Shown piece by piece: positions 50,733 to 59,860 of a DNA stretch of 64,000 nt (its first letter is position 1; each line of letters begins with the position of its first letter). Position numbers and translations under genes: made by a program. Where the stretch lies: NCBI RefSeq assembly GCF_024449025.1, contig NZ_JAHLKM010000006.1, positions 62,001 to 126,000 of the forward strand, read 5' to 3'. The notes beneath the pieces are model-generated. The model worked only from the letters and a program-made list of their open reading frames with translations. It searched no databases and was not told the origin of the DNA. Origin of the DNA: Natronomonas aquatica. GTDB lineage: Archaea > Halobacteriota > Halobacteria > Halobacteriales > Haloarculaceae.

Positions 50733-51983
50733 TCACTCGGAGGCGAGCAACACCCCGAACAGCGCGGCCAGGACGACCCCGACCCCGGCGATAGCGGGGA
50801 ACGCGGCGATAATCCCCCATCTCGTCGCGAGAACGCCGAACACCGCCGGGCCGATCGCGCTGCCGAGCGCAGAGCCGGTCTGGACGACACCGAAGAGGCT
50901 GCCGCTGTGGGCTTCCTCGGCTCGTTCGGAGACCAGGGCGTTTTTCACCGGGTAGACGGCGTACATCGCGGCCCCGATCACGACGAACCAGGCGACGAGT
51001 GCCGCGATCAGGAGGACGAACGGAAGGCCCGCGGTCGCGTGTGCGACGAGCAGGCTCGCCCCGACCAGTACCGCGGTCGCGAGGGCGGCCCCGATCCCGA
51101 GATAATACCGGTTCAGCCGGTCGGCGAGGTCCCCGCCCCAAAGCGAGGCGACGCTGCCGCCAACGAGCAGCGCGAAGAACGCGAGGTTGCTGACCGACAC
51201 CGTCGCGCCGGTCTCGGCGGCGACGTAGGAGGTGGTGAACGTCTGTATCGCGCGGTGTTGCAGCGACATGACGAGCGTGATGAGACACAACAGCCCGATA
51301 TCGCGGGTCGCCAGTTCGGTCGCCGTCGCCCGAACACCCCGGACCCACTCGGTAGCGGCGATCCGACCGCCGTCGGATCGGATCGAGGGCGTCACGTCGA
51401 CATCGAACGATACGAGAAAGTACGCGACGAGAAGCGTCGCGCTGCCACCGAGCAGCGCCGCGCCGAGCAGGGCGATACGCCAGCCCGAAACCGCCGCCAG
51501 TCCCCCGACGGCAAGCGGTGCGGCCATCGTTCCGAGCGTGCCGCCGACCCCGAACACGCCCATCGCTTTCCCCTCCGTGTCGGCGGTTTCGATATCGCTG
51601 ATAATAGAGAGGCCCGTCGGATGGAACGTGCTGCCGGCGATCCCGGCGACTACCTGTGCGATCGCCAGGGCTCCGTAGGTGGTAGCCATCCCCGCGATGA
51701 CGATCCCACCGGTCATCCCGACGAGCCCCGCGAGCATGAGCCGGTTTTTCCCGATCCGGTCGGCGACGAGTCCGGCGGGGAGCTGGAACAGCGAGTACAT
51801 GACGAAAAAGACCGTAAGGAGAAATCCAGCCTGCCCGTAGGTGACGCCGAGATCGGCGATCAAAAGCGGGATGATCGGCGGAATGACGATCGAGAAGAAC
51901 TCGTTGATACCGTGTCCGACCGTGATCGGCCCGACGGTTCTGGGGCGACTGACCTCCGTCATCCGCCGCAGTGCCCCAGGCAT
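50733..51983 (-). CDS. MFS transporter
   Basis: A 416-residue major facilitator with about 12 predicted helices. The loop 2-3 signature is GLVADRIGKNRLML, and its weak repeat GGDLADRLNRYYLG lies in the second half. The chosen ATG at 51983 is about 28 bases after CTTTTTATTATTA (52005-52017), a strong leaderless promoter; an internal ATG at 51962 is also possible. The family fits sugar-phosphate or drug antiporters, but no substrate can be named. It stands between tRNA-Gly and a divergent small gene. Confidence 0.88.
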   Translation of the reverse strand: MPGALRRMTEVSRPRTVGPITVGHGINEFFSIVIPPIIPLLIADLGVTYGQAGFLLTVFFVMYSLFQLPAGLVADRIGKNRLMLAGLVGMTGGIVIAGMATTYGALAIAQVVAGIAGSTFHPTGLSIISDIETADTEGKAMGVFGVGGTLGTMAAPLAVGGLAAVSGWRIALLGAALLGGSATLLVAYFLVSFDVDVTPSIRSDGGRIAATEWVRGVRATATELATRDIGLLCLITLVMSLQHRAIQTFTTSYVAAETGATVSVSNLAFFALLVGGSVASLWGGDLADRLNRYYLGIGAALATAVLVGASLLVAHATAGLPFVLLIAALVAWFVVIGAAMYAVYPVKNALVSERAEEAHSGSLFGVVQTGSALGSAIGPAVFGVLATRWGIIAAFPAIAGVGVVLAALFGVLLASE

Positions 51984-52004
51984 CTCTAACGGACGGTTAT
52001 CCGG

Positions 52005-52017
52005 TAATAATAAAAAG
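52005..52017 (-). promoter_or_regulatory. TATA box of the MFS gene
   Basis: CTTTTTATTATTA on the minus strand in a short AT-rich island, centred about 28 bases before the MFS start. Confidence 0.55.
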
Positions 52018-52136
52018 CGTACTGCTCGTCCCTGCCGGAGGTGACTGTCCCGTCAGAGGCTCTCCCGTGTCCCAATAACAAAAACGCGGAGACCGGACAG
52101 AGGTTCTTAGTGCGACGGGGACGATCGACAACCTGT

Positions 52137-52412
52137 ATGGAGGACCCGGAAGACGAGTTCGAATGGATCAGCGAGGAGGACCTTCGGGCGGCGACCGACG
52201 ACGAACTCGTCGAGCAGGTAATGACGCTGCAAAAGCACGTCCACACGCTGCAAAACGATCTCGACGAACTGCGGGAGCTAGTGTATCTGTTGCTTGATCT
52301 CCAGACCGGACTCGTCGAAGAGTTCCATCCGGAACTGCACGCGCTCCTAGAAGAACTCGAAACCGAAGGTGCCTCGGGGGACGTGATCGACTTCGACACC
52401 GAACCCGAGTGA
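52137..52412 (+). CDS. Small coiled-coil protein (91 aa)
   Basis: A very acidic 91-residue protein, MEDPEDEFEWISEEDLRAAT at the start, with a heptad-like coiled coil (about 22-70: VMTLQKHVHTLQNDLDELRELVYLLL). No enzyme motif is visible. The pattern is seen in haloarchaeal conserved hypothetical proteins. It may act as a dimerising adaptor. The start was chosen at 52137 because of the TTCTTA element about 33 bases upstream. It ends 39 bases before a convergent methyltransferase. Confidence 0.72.
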   Translation: MEDPEDEFEWISEEDLRAATDDELVEQVMTLQKHVHTLQNDLDELRELVYLLLDLQTGLVEEFHPELHALLEELETEGASGDVIDFDTEPE

Positions 52413-52451
52413 TTGACCGTCCGGGGACGGCTCGTTCCTCAAAAAACCGCC

Positions 52452-53087
52452 TCACGCCTTCTCGACGACCGCATAGCAGTTACCCGCCGAGGTGAACGAC
52501 TCCGCGACCGAAAGCGCACTCGCATCGAGATCGGCGTCGAACTCCTCGGGTGCGTAGATGTGGTAATACCGCGGGACGGTCGTTCCGTCGGGGAGCGTCC
52601 AGCCGACCTCGGTATCGAATCCCGTCCCCGTATCGCCGTCCTCGAAGCGGTCGTGGGTAGTGCTCCAGACGCTGACGAGGGCGGCTCCGTCGGCGTCGAG
52701 CACACGGGCGAGTTCGTCGAGGCTCCGCCGTCGGAGACGGCGCTCGGGCAGGTGATGAAGCGTCGCGATATAGAGCGCGAGCCCGACGCTGTCGTCGGCG
52801 AGCGGGAGCGCGGTCGCGTCGCCCTCGATGAGGTCCGCCCGGGGGACCCGTCCTCGGGCGATCGAAAGCAACTCCGGGCTGAGATCGAGGCCGACGACGC
52901 GGTCGGCGTGTCCGAGGAGCAACTCGGTGTGGCGGCCGTTGGCACAGCCGATATCGAGCGCCACCTCGGCGCGTCGGCCCGCACAGAAGGACTCGACGTC
53001 CGGCCACGGACGGTCCCGCGTCGCCGCGAAGTGTTCGGCGATCCGCTCGTAGGTCCCGCGCACGCCGTGACGATCGTTTCCGTCCAT
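52452..53087 (-). CDS. Trm9/ALKBH8-like SAM-dependent methyltransferase
   Basis: A 211-residue class I methyltransferase. The SAM motif I LDIGCANGRHTELLLG and motif II VVGLDLSPELL are clear. The N-terminal segment YERIAEHFAATRDRPWPDVESF is characteristic of the Trm9/ALKBH8 group that methylates the wobble uridine side chain cm5U in tRNA. The partner proteins (Elp3, Trm112-like) are not nearby. The start at 53087 gives MDGNDRHGVRGTYERIAEHF. Confidence 0.86.
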   Translation of the reverse strand: MDGNDRHGVRGTYERIAEHFAATRDRPWPDVESFCAGRRAEVALDIGCANGRHTELLLGHADRVVGLDLSPELLSIARGRVPRADLIEGDATALPLADDSVGLALYIATLHHLPERRLRRRSLDELARVLDADGAALVSVWSTTHDRFEDGDTGTGFDTEVGWTLPDGTTVPRYYHIYAPEEFDADLDASALSVAESFTSAGNCYAVVEKA

Positions 53088-53142
53088 ACCCCGGGTTTCC
53101 GGAGCACGGACAAGAAAACGCCGGTCGAGGCCGGACCGACAG

Positions 53143-55173
53143 TCAGGTTAGAACGACCAAAACGAGGTACGTGACGAGGAGCATCGCCGTCGCGTGTTTC
53201 ATGCCGTCCTTGACCGATCCGTTGCCCATGACGCCGCCGACGAGCCCCGAGACGACCGACTGGACGAGCGCGGTATGAAAGAACACGCGCTGGTAGGCTT
53301 CCCGATCGACGCTCGAGCCGCCGAGTCCCGGTACCCCGGCGGCACGGGCGTTGGCGGCGCTGCTGGTGTCCGGAAGGTTCGGGATCAACACCTGCTCTAA
53401 GGCCAGAATAACCACGAGGAAGACGAGAAACGAGACGTAAATCACGACGAGATACGTGAACATCTCCTGTTTGCGCTGTTTGCGGAGCATGAGATCCGAA
53501 CGGACCTGTCGGGCGGCGATCCGGAGGACGGGACCGATCTCGTTGGAAGCCCGCATCGCATTCGTGATCAGCGTCACCACCCTGGTCACCGAGGCCGTTC
53601 GTACCCTGGATTCGAACCGCGAGAGAGCTTTCTCGGCGGTAGCACCCCAGTTCATGTCCCGCCAGATGCGCTCGACCTCCGCATCTAGGGCCCCGACATC
53701 GCTCTCGCGGACCCGGTCGAACGAAGAGACCATCGCGATCCCGGCCTCGTTAAGACTGGCGAGACGCTCGAGGAAGTCCGGAACAGCGTCTTCGAGCCGT
53801 CTGAGCTGTCGTTTCCTGTACTCGTAGACGACGGCGAACGTCCCCATGAGGAAGACGACCGCCTGCACGAGGAGATCGTCGAGCACTTCGATATCGATGG
53901 CGTCGGCCGCCATCGCCGCCGGGAGCCGATAGCCGGTCACGAGGACGGCGATCGGGACCGTCACGTACAGCAGCCGAACGGGACGTTCGATGACGGATGC
54001 GACCGGCGTCGCGAGCGTCTTCCGGACCGAACGAAGCCGTCGGTACGCCATGAGCCGTCCGTGGTTGTCCGCCGACTCCGGGCTGGCGTAGCCGCCGTCG
54101 GATTCGATCCGCCGACCGCCGATCGGGGCCTCCGTTTCCGACATCCGATCCCGCGATCCGTCCGTTCCTGCCCGAAGCGGCTGGGTAACCTCGAGCAGGT
54201 AGCCTAAAAAGAGGAGGTTCGTCGCCGGGAGGATCAGGTACGCGATCATCCGCATCACCAACAGCGTGTCGCTGACCGTCAACCCGATTATCAGAAGGAT
54301 CGTGATCAGAAACAACATTCCCGCGACGGCGACGGTGACGTACACCTCGGCGGTCGTCGCCAGCAGGTTCAGTATCTCGGCCTGTTGTTCTTCGGCCTCC
54401 TCGCGGTAGCGATCGTACTGTTCGCTGAGAAATTCCGAGACGCTGCCGCCGCTCTGGAGAATACTCGCGAAGTTCTCGGTGAACGTCGAGAACTGCTGGG
54501 ACGGTGTCCGATCGGAGAGGTCCTCGACGGCCGTCACGAGATCGACGTTGAACAGGTCCATGTTCCGGACAGCCGTTTCGATCTCAGTCGCGCCCTCCCC
54601 GAACACGTTCTCGTTTGCGGCGAGGGTCCGGAACACGGCCGGGACAGACATTCCCCCGCGAGAGAGTGCGTACATGAACGCGACCATCCGAGGAAGCCCC
54701 GCGTCGATCTTTCGTTCGCGTGCGTCCGCCCGGATCGCCGGAAGCCGCCATCGGACGGTGTAGGCGCCGACCGCGGCGACGATCCCGATACCGACGCTCC
54801 CGACGGCGAGCAGGCCGAACTGCTCGGTCCCGAGGTTCGGATCGTCACCGAAGAACGCTACCGGATCCGTCCAGAGCTCGGCGGCGTCAGCCAGCGCGAA
54901 CACGCCCACGCCGGCGTAGAACGCGGCGATAGCCGAGACGAAGCCGGCAACGATGACATAGAGGTACGTCTTGCTCGCGTACTCCCGGTACGGGCTCCCC
55001 ATCGCCGCGGATCGCAACAGCCGCTCGCGGCGGGCGTCGAACTCGATCCCCCGACCGCCGAAGAGCCGGAACGCGGTTCTTGTGAGAGTGCGGTCGAGAC
55101 GGGCGCTGGCCGGCGCCAAGAGAAACGGGGTCAGAAGGGCGACCCCGAGGACAAGCGGGACCAGCCGGAGCAT
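53143..55173 (-). CDS. pilC: Type IV pilus platform protein (PilC/TadC, tandem T2SSF domains)
   Basis: A 676-residue inner-membrane platform with two type II secretion F domains (about 165-300 and 465-610) and several hydrophobic segments. The first F domain includes RMVAFMYALSRGGMSVPAVFRTLA, the second ERLASLNEAGIAMVSSFDRV. This two-domain form is typical of archaeal pilus systems and differs from archaellar FlaJ. Its start follows the PilB stop by one base on the same strand, so the two act as the motor and base of a pilus. Prepilins are not in the window. Confidence 0.9.
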   Translation of the reverse strand: MLRLVPLVLGVALLTPFLLAPASARLDRTLTRTAFRLFGGRGIEFDARRERLLRSAAMGSPYREYASKTYLYVIVAGFVSAIAAFYAGVGVFALADAAELWTDPVAFFGDDPNLGTEQFGLLAVGSVGIGIVAAVGAYTVRWRLPAIRADARERKIDAGLPRMVAFMYALSRGGMSVPAVFRTLAANENVFGEGATEIETAVRNMDLFNVDLVTAVEDLSDRTPSQQFSTFTENFASILQSGGSVSEFLSEQYDRYREEAEEQQAEILNLLATTAEVYVTVAVAGMLFLITILLIIGLTVSDTLLVMRMIAYLILPATNLLFLGYLLEVTQPLRAGTDGSRDRMSETEAPIGGRRIESDGGYASPESADNHGRLMAYRRLRSVRKTLATPVASVIERPVRLLYVTVPIAVLVTGYRLPAAMAADAIDIEVLDDLLVQAVVFLMGTFAVVYEYRKRQLRRLEDAVPDFLERLASLNEAGIAMVSSFDRVRESDVGALDAEVERIWRDMNWGATAEKALSRFESRVRTASVTRVVTLITNAMRASNEIGPVLRIAARQVRSDLMLRKQRKQEMFTYLVVIYVSFLVFLVVILALEQVLIPNLPDTSSAANARAAGVPGLGGSSVDREAYQRVFFHTALVQSVVSGLVGGVMGNGSVKDGMKHATAMLLVTYLVLVVLT

Positions 55174-55174
55174 C

Positions 55175-56815
55175 TCAGTTCCCCGGCTCCGACGGTACCG
55201 GCTCGCTCGCCGTCTCGGCTTCCGATCCGGCGGCCTCGATCCGATTCATGATATCGTCAGGGGCGGCGTAGTACCGGTTGACCATCGCTGTAAACCGCTC
55301 GTAGCCGTTTACCTCGCGATCCTGAAGGAACGCGAGAAACCGCCTGCGGCGGCGCATCTCCTCGAGGAGATCGGTCTTCGACCAGCCGCGCTCCTCGGCG
55401 ATCTCCTCGGTGATCCTCGCCGTCCCTTCCTCGAAACTGTCCGACGCGGAGTCCCACCGGTAGGCGCCGGTGTAGTCGAGTTCGCCCGTCCGCTGGTCGA
55501 TCCCTTCGATCTCGGCGATCGTGTCGGCCCGCCTGACCCGTTCGCTGCCGAAGCGGGCCAGCGTCTGCACACAGAGGATATCCAGCGACTGGACCATCGA
55601 TCGGGGGACGTTGATCGGCTCGTTCTCGAGGCGGTTGATGACCGTCTGGACCGAGTCGGCGTGCATCGTCGATAGCGTCGTGTGCCCAGTGTTCATCGCC
55701 TGAAACAGCGTGATCGCCTCCTCGCCACGGACCTCGCCGACGATGATGTACTCGGGGCGGTGCCGCAGCGCCGACCGAAGCAGATCGTACATCGTCACGT
55801 TCGCCGCGTCGTCGAGCCGATCGCGAGTCACACTGGAGAGCCAGTTGTCGTGGTGCAAGGACAGCTCTCGGGTGTCCTCGATAGTGATCAGTTTCGAGCG
55901 CGGCGGGATGAACATCGAGATCGCGTTCATCGAGGTCGTCTTGCCCGACGCCGTCCCGCCGGCGAAGACGAGGTTTTTGTTGTGTTCGATCGCCAGCCAC
56001 AGATACGCCATCTGCTCGAGGGAGTAAGTCCCGAACTCGAGGAGATCGATCGGCGTGAACGGCTCCTCGCTGTATTTCCTGACGGTGAACGCCGACCCGT
56101 GGGGCGTCACTTCCTCTCCGAGCGCGAGTTCCGCACGCGATCCGTCCGGCAGCGTGGTCTCGACGATCGGGCTGCCGACCGAGATGTGGCGTCCCGCCTG
56201 CTGGGCCATCGACACCACGTAATCGTCGAGGGCGCTCCGCCCGAAGGAGACGTTCGTTTCGATGTCCTGGTAGTCCTCGTGGTAGGCGTACAGCGGAATC
56301 TCGTAGCCGTCACAGGAGATGTCCTCGATGTGGGGATCGTGCATCAGCGGGTCGATCGGACCGAACCCCTGGAACCGTCGGTAGAGGTAATAATACAGCC
56401 GATAGATGACAGCGGCGTCGATATCGACCCCGTACCGTTCGAGCCGCCGTCTGAGTTCGAGCATGAGACTCTCCTCGGGCGGCCCCTCGTGGGTGCCGTA
56501 CAGAAGCGGCGTCCGGACGTCGTCGTAAAGCGTTTCAAGCAGATCACTCTCGAAGCGATCGAGTTCCGGCTCGATGGCCAGATACTGGTGCTCGTTTTCG
56601 TCCTCGTCGTATGTGATCGCGGCGTAAGAAAAGGGTGGATTGAGCCAGTACCGCTCGACGAGCCGGTCGACGAACGGCCGGTCGCCGACGATCGGGTCGT
56701 CCTCGCCGGGGCGGTACGGTCCCTCCGGAACTGACGACCCCCGAAGCGTATCGACGGTGTAAGCCAGTCGCTCGCGGATGGAACCAACCCCGTCGTCCGA
56801 TCGATCCTGTGGCAT
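55175..56815 (-). CDS. pilB: Type IV pilus assembly ATPase PilB
   Basis: A 546-residue secretion NTPase of the archaeal PilB/TadA class. An N-terminal domain (about 1-180) precedes a RecA-like core with Walker A GGTASGKT (286-293), the Asp box TIEDTRELSLHHDNW, Walker B YIIVGEVRGEEA and the His box MNTGHTTLSTMHAD. It hydrolyses ATP to drive pilin polymerisation. The ATG at 56815 has a Shine-Dalgarno GGAGGT at 56823-56828 and a TATA-like CATTTATCTTAATTG at 56856-56870. Longer frames upstream run past this promoter. Confidence 0.92.
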   Translation of the reverse strand: MPQDRSDDGVGSIRERLAYTVDTLRGSSVPEGPYRPGEDDPIVGDRPFVDRLVERYWLNPPFSYAAITYDEDENEHQYLAIEPELDRFESDLLETLYDDVRTPLLYGTHEGPPEESLMLELRRRLERYGVDIDAAVIYRLYYYLYRRFQGFGPIDPLMHDPHIEDISCDGYEIPLYAYHEDYQDIETNVSFGRSALDDYVVSMAQQAGRHISVGSPIVETTLPDGSRAELALGEEVTPHGSAFTVRKYSEEPFTPIDLLEFGTYSLEQMAYLWLAIEHNKNLVFAGGTASGKTTSMNAISMFIPPRSKLITIEDTRELSLHHDNWLSSVTRDRLDDAANVTMYDLLRSALRHRPEYIIVGEVRGEEAITLFQAMNTGHTTLSTMHADSVQTVINRLENEPINVPRSMVQSLDILCVQTLARFGSERVRRADTIAEIEGIDQRTGELDYTGAYRWDSASDSFEEGTARITEEIAEERGWSKTDLLEEMRRRRRFLAFLQDREVNGYERFTAMVNRYYAAPDDIMNRIEAAGSEAETASEPVPSEPGN

Positions 56816-56822
56816 CTTTGGA

Positions 56823-56870
56823 ACCTCCGACCGTGGATGTAACACTGTACGCGAGCAATTAAGATAAATG
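56823..56870 (-). promoter_or_regulatory. pilBC promoter and ribosome binding site
   Basis: CATTTATCTTAATTG (56856-56870) is a strong TATA-like element, predicting a start near 56836. GGAGGT at 56823-56828 lies seven bases before the ATG. A leadered mRNA with a good Shine-Dalgarno is uncommon among genes in this window. Confidence 0.5.
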
Positions 56871-56974
56871 TCCGCCGCGTTCGGCCGCCCGGATGGTCCA
56901 TCCGGAGAACGCCACGCGTCTGACGGGGGCGTTACGTTCATGCGTGGGCGGCCCCTATTGCCGGACAGGTAGGG

Positions 56975-57424
56975 ATGCGCCGCGATTATTTCACTCTGGA
57001 GGCGGCGGGTGTGCAGACCGACGACTCGGGACGGCCGACCGTGCGGATCACGTACGAGGGGCCGACCGAGGAACTCGAGTCACGACTCCGCCGCGGGGGA
57101 ACACCGCTCGACGGCGACGGGGTCGATATCACCTACCGGCTGCAGAACGCCCTCGACGCCGACAACCCGAAGGGGGTCTTCGCTATCGCCGATCGCGTCA
57201 CCGGCGAGTACGTCCTCGAGTTGAACGCCGACGCGGAGACGGTGTTTTCGGTGATCGAAACCGTCGCCGACGGCGACGAGAAGAACGGTCACTACCGGCT
57301 CGTCATCGAGACCGACGACGGGAGCGAACTCGCGGTCTACGAGAAATCGACGCTTCTGGTTTACGACCACGGGGGCGATTTGCTCCGCGAGAGGAGTCTC
57401 ATCCCGAGCGGCGTCGAAATCTGA
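56975..57424 (+). CDS. Haloarchaeal conserved protein (DUF5793-like)
   Basis: A 149-residue soluble protein, MRRDYFTLEAAGVQTDDSGR at the start, rich in beta strands (YVLELNADAETVFSVIETVA and HYRLVIETDDGSELAVYEKS). It matches the DUF5793 pattern found only in haloarchaea, with unknown role. It ends exactly one base before the convergent DUF5804-like gene. Confidence 0.75.
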   Translation: MRRDYFTLEAAGVQTDDSGRPTVRITYEGPTEELESRLRRGGTPLDGDGVDITYRLQNALDADNPKGVFAIADRVTGEYVLELNADAETVFSVIETVADGDEKNGHYRLVIETDDGSELAVYEKSTLLVYDHGGDLLRERSLIPSGVEI

Positions 57425-57877
57425 TCAGGCGCCGAACTCCGTTTCGGTGACCCGGACGACGAGCGTTTCCTCGGTTTCGTTGAGATCGTACTCGGGCAGC
57501 TCCGGGCCCGTCCGGGTGACGAACATCGGTTCGAGGAGTTCGCCGTCGGCGACGCCGAACACTTTCAGGTATCGCCCGGATTCCTCGGGGGCACACTCGC
57601 CGTCGCGGACCGCCGAGGCGAGCGACCGCGAGAGCCACTCCTCGTCGCTGATCGACGGTTCGAACACGAGCGCCTCCGCGACGAACCGGGCCAGGTACCA
57701 ATCGAGATCGTTCAGAATCGAGACGGCAGCACCCAGCGAGACCGTCCCGAGGGCGACCGTGTTCTCGTAGGGGGCAGTCAGATCGTACGTCGAAAGCGCC
57801 TCGCGGGCGGTCTCGCGGCTGACGAGTTCGTATCGGAGTTCGACGTCGTCGTCGCCGACAAGACACACCCGCGTCAT
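57425..57877 (-). CDS. Haloarchaeal conserved protein (DUF5804-like)
   Basis: A 150-residue protein starting MTRVCLVGDDDVELRYELVS, with alpha/beta pattern and segments TVALGTVSLGAAVSILNDLDWYL and EWLSRSLASAVRDGE. It matches the DUF5804 pattern. It is usually found beside methionine adenosyltransferase in haloarchaea, and here it is 48 bases downstream of that gene on the same strand, so the two may share an operon. Function unknown. Confidence 0.75.
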   Translation of the reverse strand: MTRVCLVGDDDVELRYELVSRETAREALSTYDLTAPYENTVALGTVSLGAAVSILNDLDWYLARFVAEALVFEPSISDEEWLSRSLASAVRDGECAPEESGRYLKVFGVADGELLEPMFVTRTGPELPEYDLNETEETLVVRVTETEFGA

Positions 57878-57924
57878 GGCTCGACGTCGGCGGCGAGGGA
57901 AAAAAGCGGTTTCGCCTCCCGACG

Positions 57925-59130
57925 TCAGAACGTCGTCAGTTCGCCGTCGATGACGCGCTGGGTGATGTCGGTCACGTTTTCGAGTTCACGATCGACGATC
58001 GCCCTTATTTCGGCCTCGATGTCGTCGACCTCGATGCCGTCCTCGGTTACGAGCGTCGCGTCGGCGACGTGAGGGCGGTCGATCGGCTGGCCGATCTGCG
58101 AGAGCAGTCGGATCCGGATCTCCTCGATGCCCGCGACCTCCCCGACGACGGCGTGGGCGATCTCCGTCGACAGGAGGTTGTAGATCTTCCCGATGTGGTT
58201 GACCGGGTTCTTTCCGGAGGTCGCCTCCATCGACATCGAGCGGTTCGGCGTGATGAGGCCGTTGGCACGGTTGCCGCGACCGACCGAGCCGTCGTCGCCC
58301 TGTTCGGCACTCGTCCCCGTCGTGGTCAGATAGATCGATCCGTCCTCGTAGTTGTCAGCGGTGTTGACGTGGACCGTCACGTCGCGGTCGGTGTATGTAG
58401 CAGCGAGATCCTCGACGAACGTCCGGATCCCGGCAATCGTCTCCTCGTACTCGTCGATGTCGGCGACGTATCGATCGACGATCGCGGCGGCGACGGTCAC
58501 GTCGATCGCCTCGCCCTCGCGTTTGCCCATCACCTTGATGTCCTGACCGACGCCCGGGTTCTCGTCGCTGTAGCGGCCGTTGAGCTGTCGCTCCGTCTCG
58601 AGGACGATCGTTTCGGTCTCGGTCAGCGGCGCGTGTCCGACGCCGAAGGAGGTGTCGTTCGACATCGGGACCTGCTTGCCGTCCTCGCCGAAAACTTCCT
58701 GTAGGTCACCCGACCCCTCACCGAGTCTGACGTCGACGACCACGTCCGTACCGAAATCGATGAACGGGAAGTTCTCCGTGATGTACTCGCGGGCCGCCCG
58801 GAGGGCGATCGTCTCGGCGGGGATTCTCGTACCCCCGTATTCTTTGGTCGCCCGACCCGTGATCAGAAGATAGATCGGATCGATGACCTCGCCGCCGCCG
58901 AAGGCCGGCGCCGCGCTGCCCGCGACGAGCTGGGTCTCGTCGGTGTTGTAGTGGAGCACCTTCCCGACGCGGTCGATGTACTCCCGCGCGAGCGCCTGTG
59001 AAACGTGTTCCGCGATCCCGTCACACAGCGAGTCGGGATGGCCGAGCCCCTTCCGCTCGACGATCTCGACGTCCTGAGCTTCGACCGCGCGGCCCACGAC
59101 GGGCTCGACGCGGATGTTTCGGTCAGTCAT
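57925..59130 (-). CDS. mat: Archaeal S-adenosylmethionine synthetase
   Basis: A 401-residue archaeal-type methionine adenosyltransferase, which makes SAM from methionine and ATP and differs strongly from bacterial MetK. Segments are [76 protein letters not shown], and [35 protein letters not shown]. The start at 59130 has an AGTTATAG box about 27 bases upstream. The product feeds CheR, the Trm9-like methyltransferase and heme enzymes. Confidence 0.95.
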   Translation of the reverse strand: MTDRNIRVEPVVGRAVEAQDVEIVERKGLGHPDSLCDGIAEHVSQALAREYIDRVGKVLHYNTDETQLVAGSAAPAFGGGEVIDPIYLLITGRATKEYGGTRIPAETIALRAAREYITENFPFIDFGTDVVVDVRLGEGSGDLQEVFGEDGKQVPMSNDTSFGVGHAPLTETETIVLETERQLNGRYSDENPGVGQDIKVMGKREGEAIDVTVAAAIVDRYVADIDEYEETIAGIRTFVEDLAATYTDRDVTVHVNTADNYEDGSIYLTTTGTSAEQGDDGSVGRGNRANGLITPNRSMSMEATSGKNPVNHIGKIYNLLSTEIAHAVVGEVAGIEEIRIRLLSQIGQPIDRPHVADATLVTEDGIEVDDIEAEIRAIVDRELENVTDITQRVIDGELTTF

Positions 59131-59230
59131 TGCGGTCCCGTACTCCTCGGGCGGTTCTATAACTTACGGAAACCAAATTGACCATATAGATTACCGGTGT
59201 GCATGTATCGGAGAGAGCGGATCGGCCTAT

Positions 59231-59767
59231 TCACCGATCGGCCTCGATCAAAAGGCCCAGATACGAACGCCGAATCTGACTCTCGGGATCGAACCCCAGC
59301 CGCTGGAGCAGTTCGGCCGCCCCTTCGCGAGCCGGCTCGATCACCTCCGCTTCGGTCTCGACTTCGAGGAACTCCCCGAGCCCCGAGACGGTATCGAGTG
59401 TGACGGTGTACTCCCCGTGTCGGAACCGCTCGCGGGTCTTTTCGACCGTCGCGGCAGGCTCGAATCCGAGCCGCTCGAGGATGCCGTCGAAGACCGCGCC
59501 GTCGGCGATGGCCGTCTCCAGTTCCGTTCGGGTCTTCGATTCGGCCTCGACGAGCGGACCCTTGTACGTGACCCGCGTTTTCTCGCCCTCCGTGGCGGCC
59601 TCACGGCGGATTCTGAGTGCCTCGTCCGTCTCGGCGAACTCCCGAACCGGGTGATCGTAATAGGTATCCACCTGCCGCACCGTTCCCTCGGGGACAGCGC
59701 CGAGTCCCGACAGCCTCGACCGGACGCGGTCGTGGTCGGCCCGCACCTTCATTTCCACTTCGTACAT
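59231..59767 (-). CDS. CYTH-domain protein (CyaB/class IV adenylate cyclase-like)
   Basis: A 178-residue CYTH protein of the CyaB type. The defining ExExK motif is EVEMK at residues 3-7, followed by TYYDHPVREFAETDEALRIRRE, VTYKGPLVEAESKTRTELE and the barrel end VTLDTVSGLGEFLEVETEAE. Archaeal members may act as cyclases or triphosphatases; the activity cannot be chosen from sequence. The start at 59767 gives MYEVEMKVRADHDRV and places the motif at the normal N-terminal position. Confidence 0.87.
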   Translation of the reverse strand: MYEVEMKVRADHDRVRSRLSGLGAVPEGTVRQVDTYYDHPVREFAETDEALRIRREAATEGEKTRVTYKGPLVEAESKTRTELETAIADGAVFDGILERLGFEPAATVEKTRERFRHGEYTVTLDTVSGLGEFLEVETEAEVIEPAREGAAELLQRLGFDPESQIRRSYLGLLIEADR

Positions 59768-59860
59768 GGCGGTGAGGTCTCGGTCGACGGGCAAAAACGC
59801 CGTGGCTCCGTCCCGCAGTGAAACGTGATTGTTAAGGGTGCGACGGCTGTCGTAGGGAGT

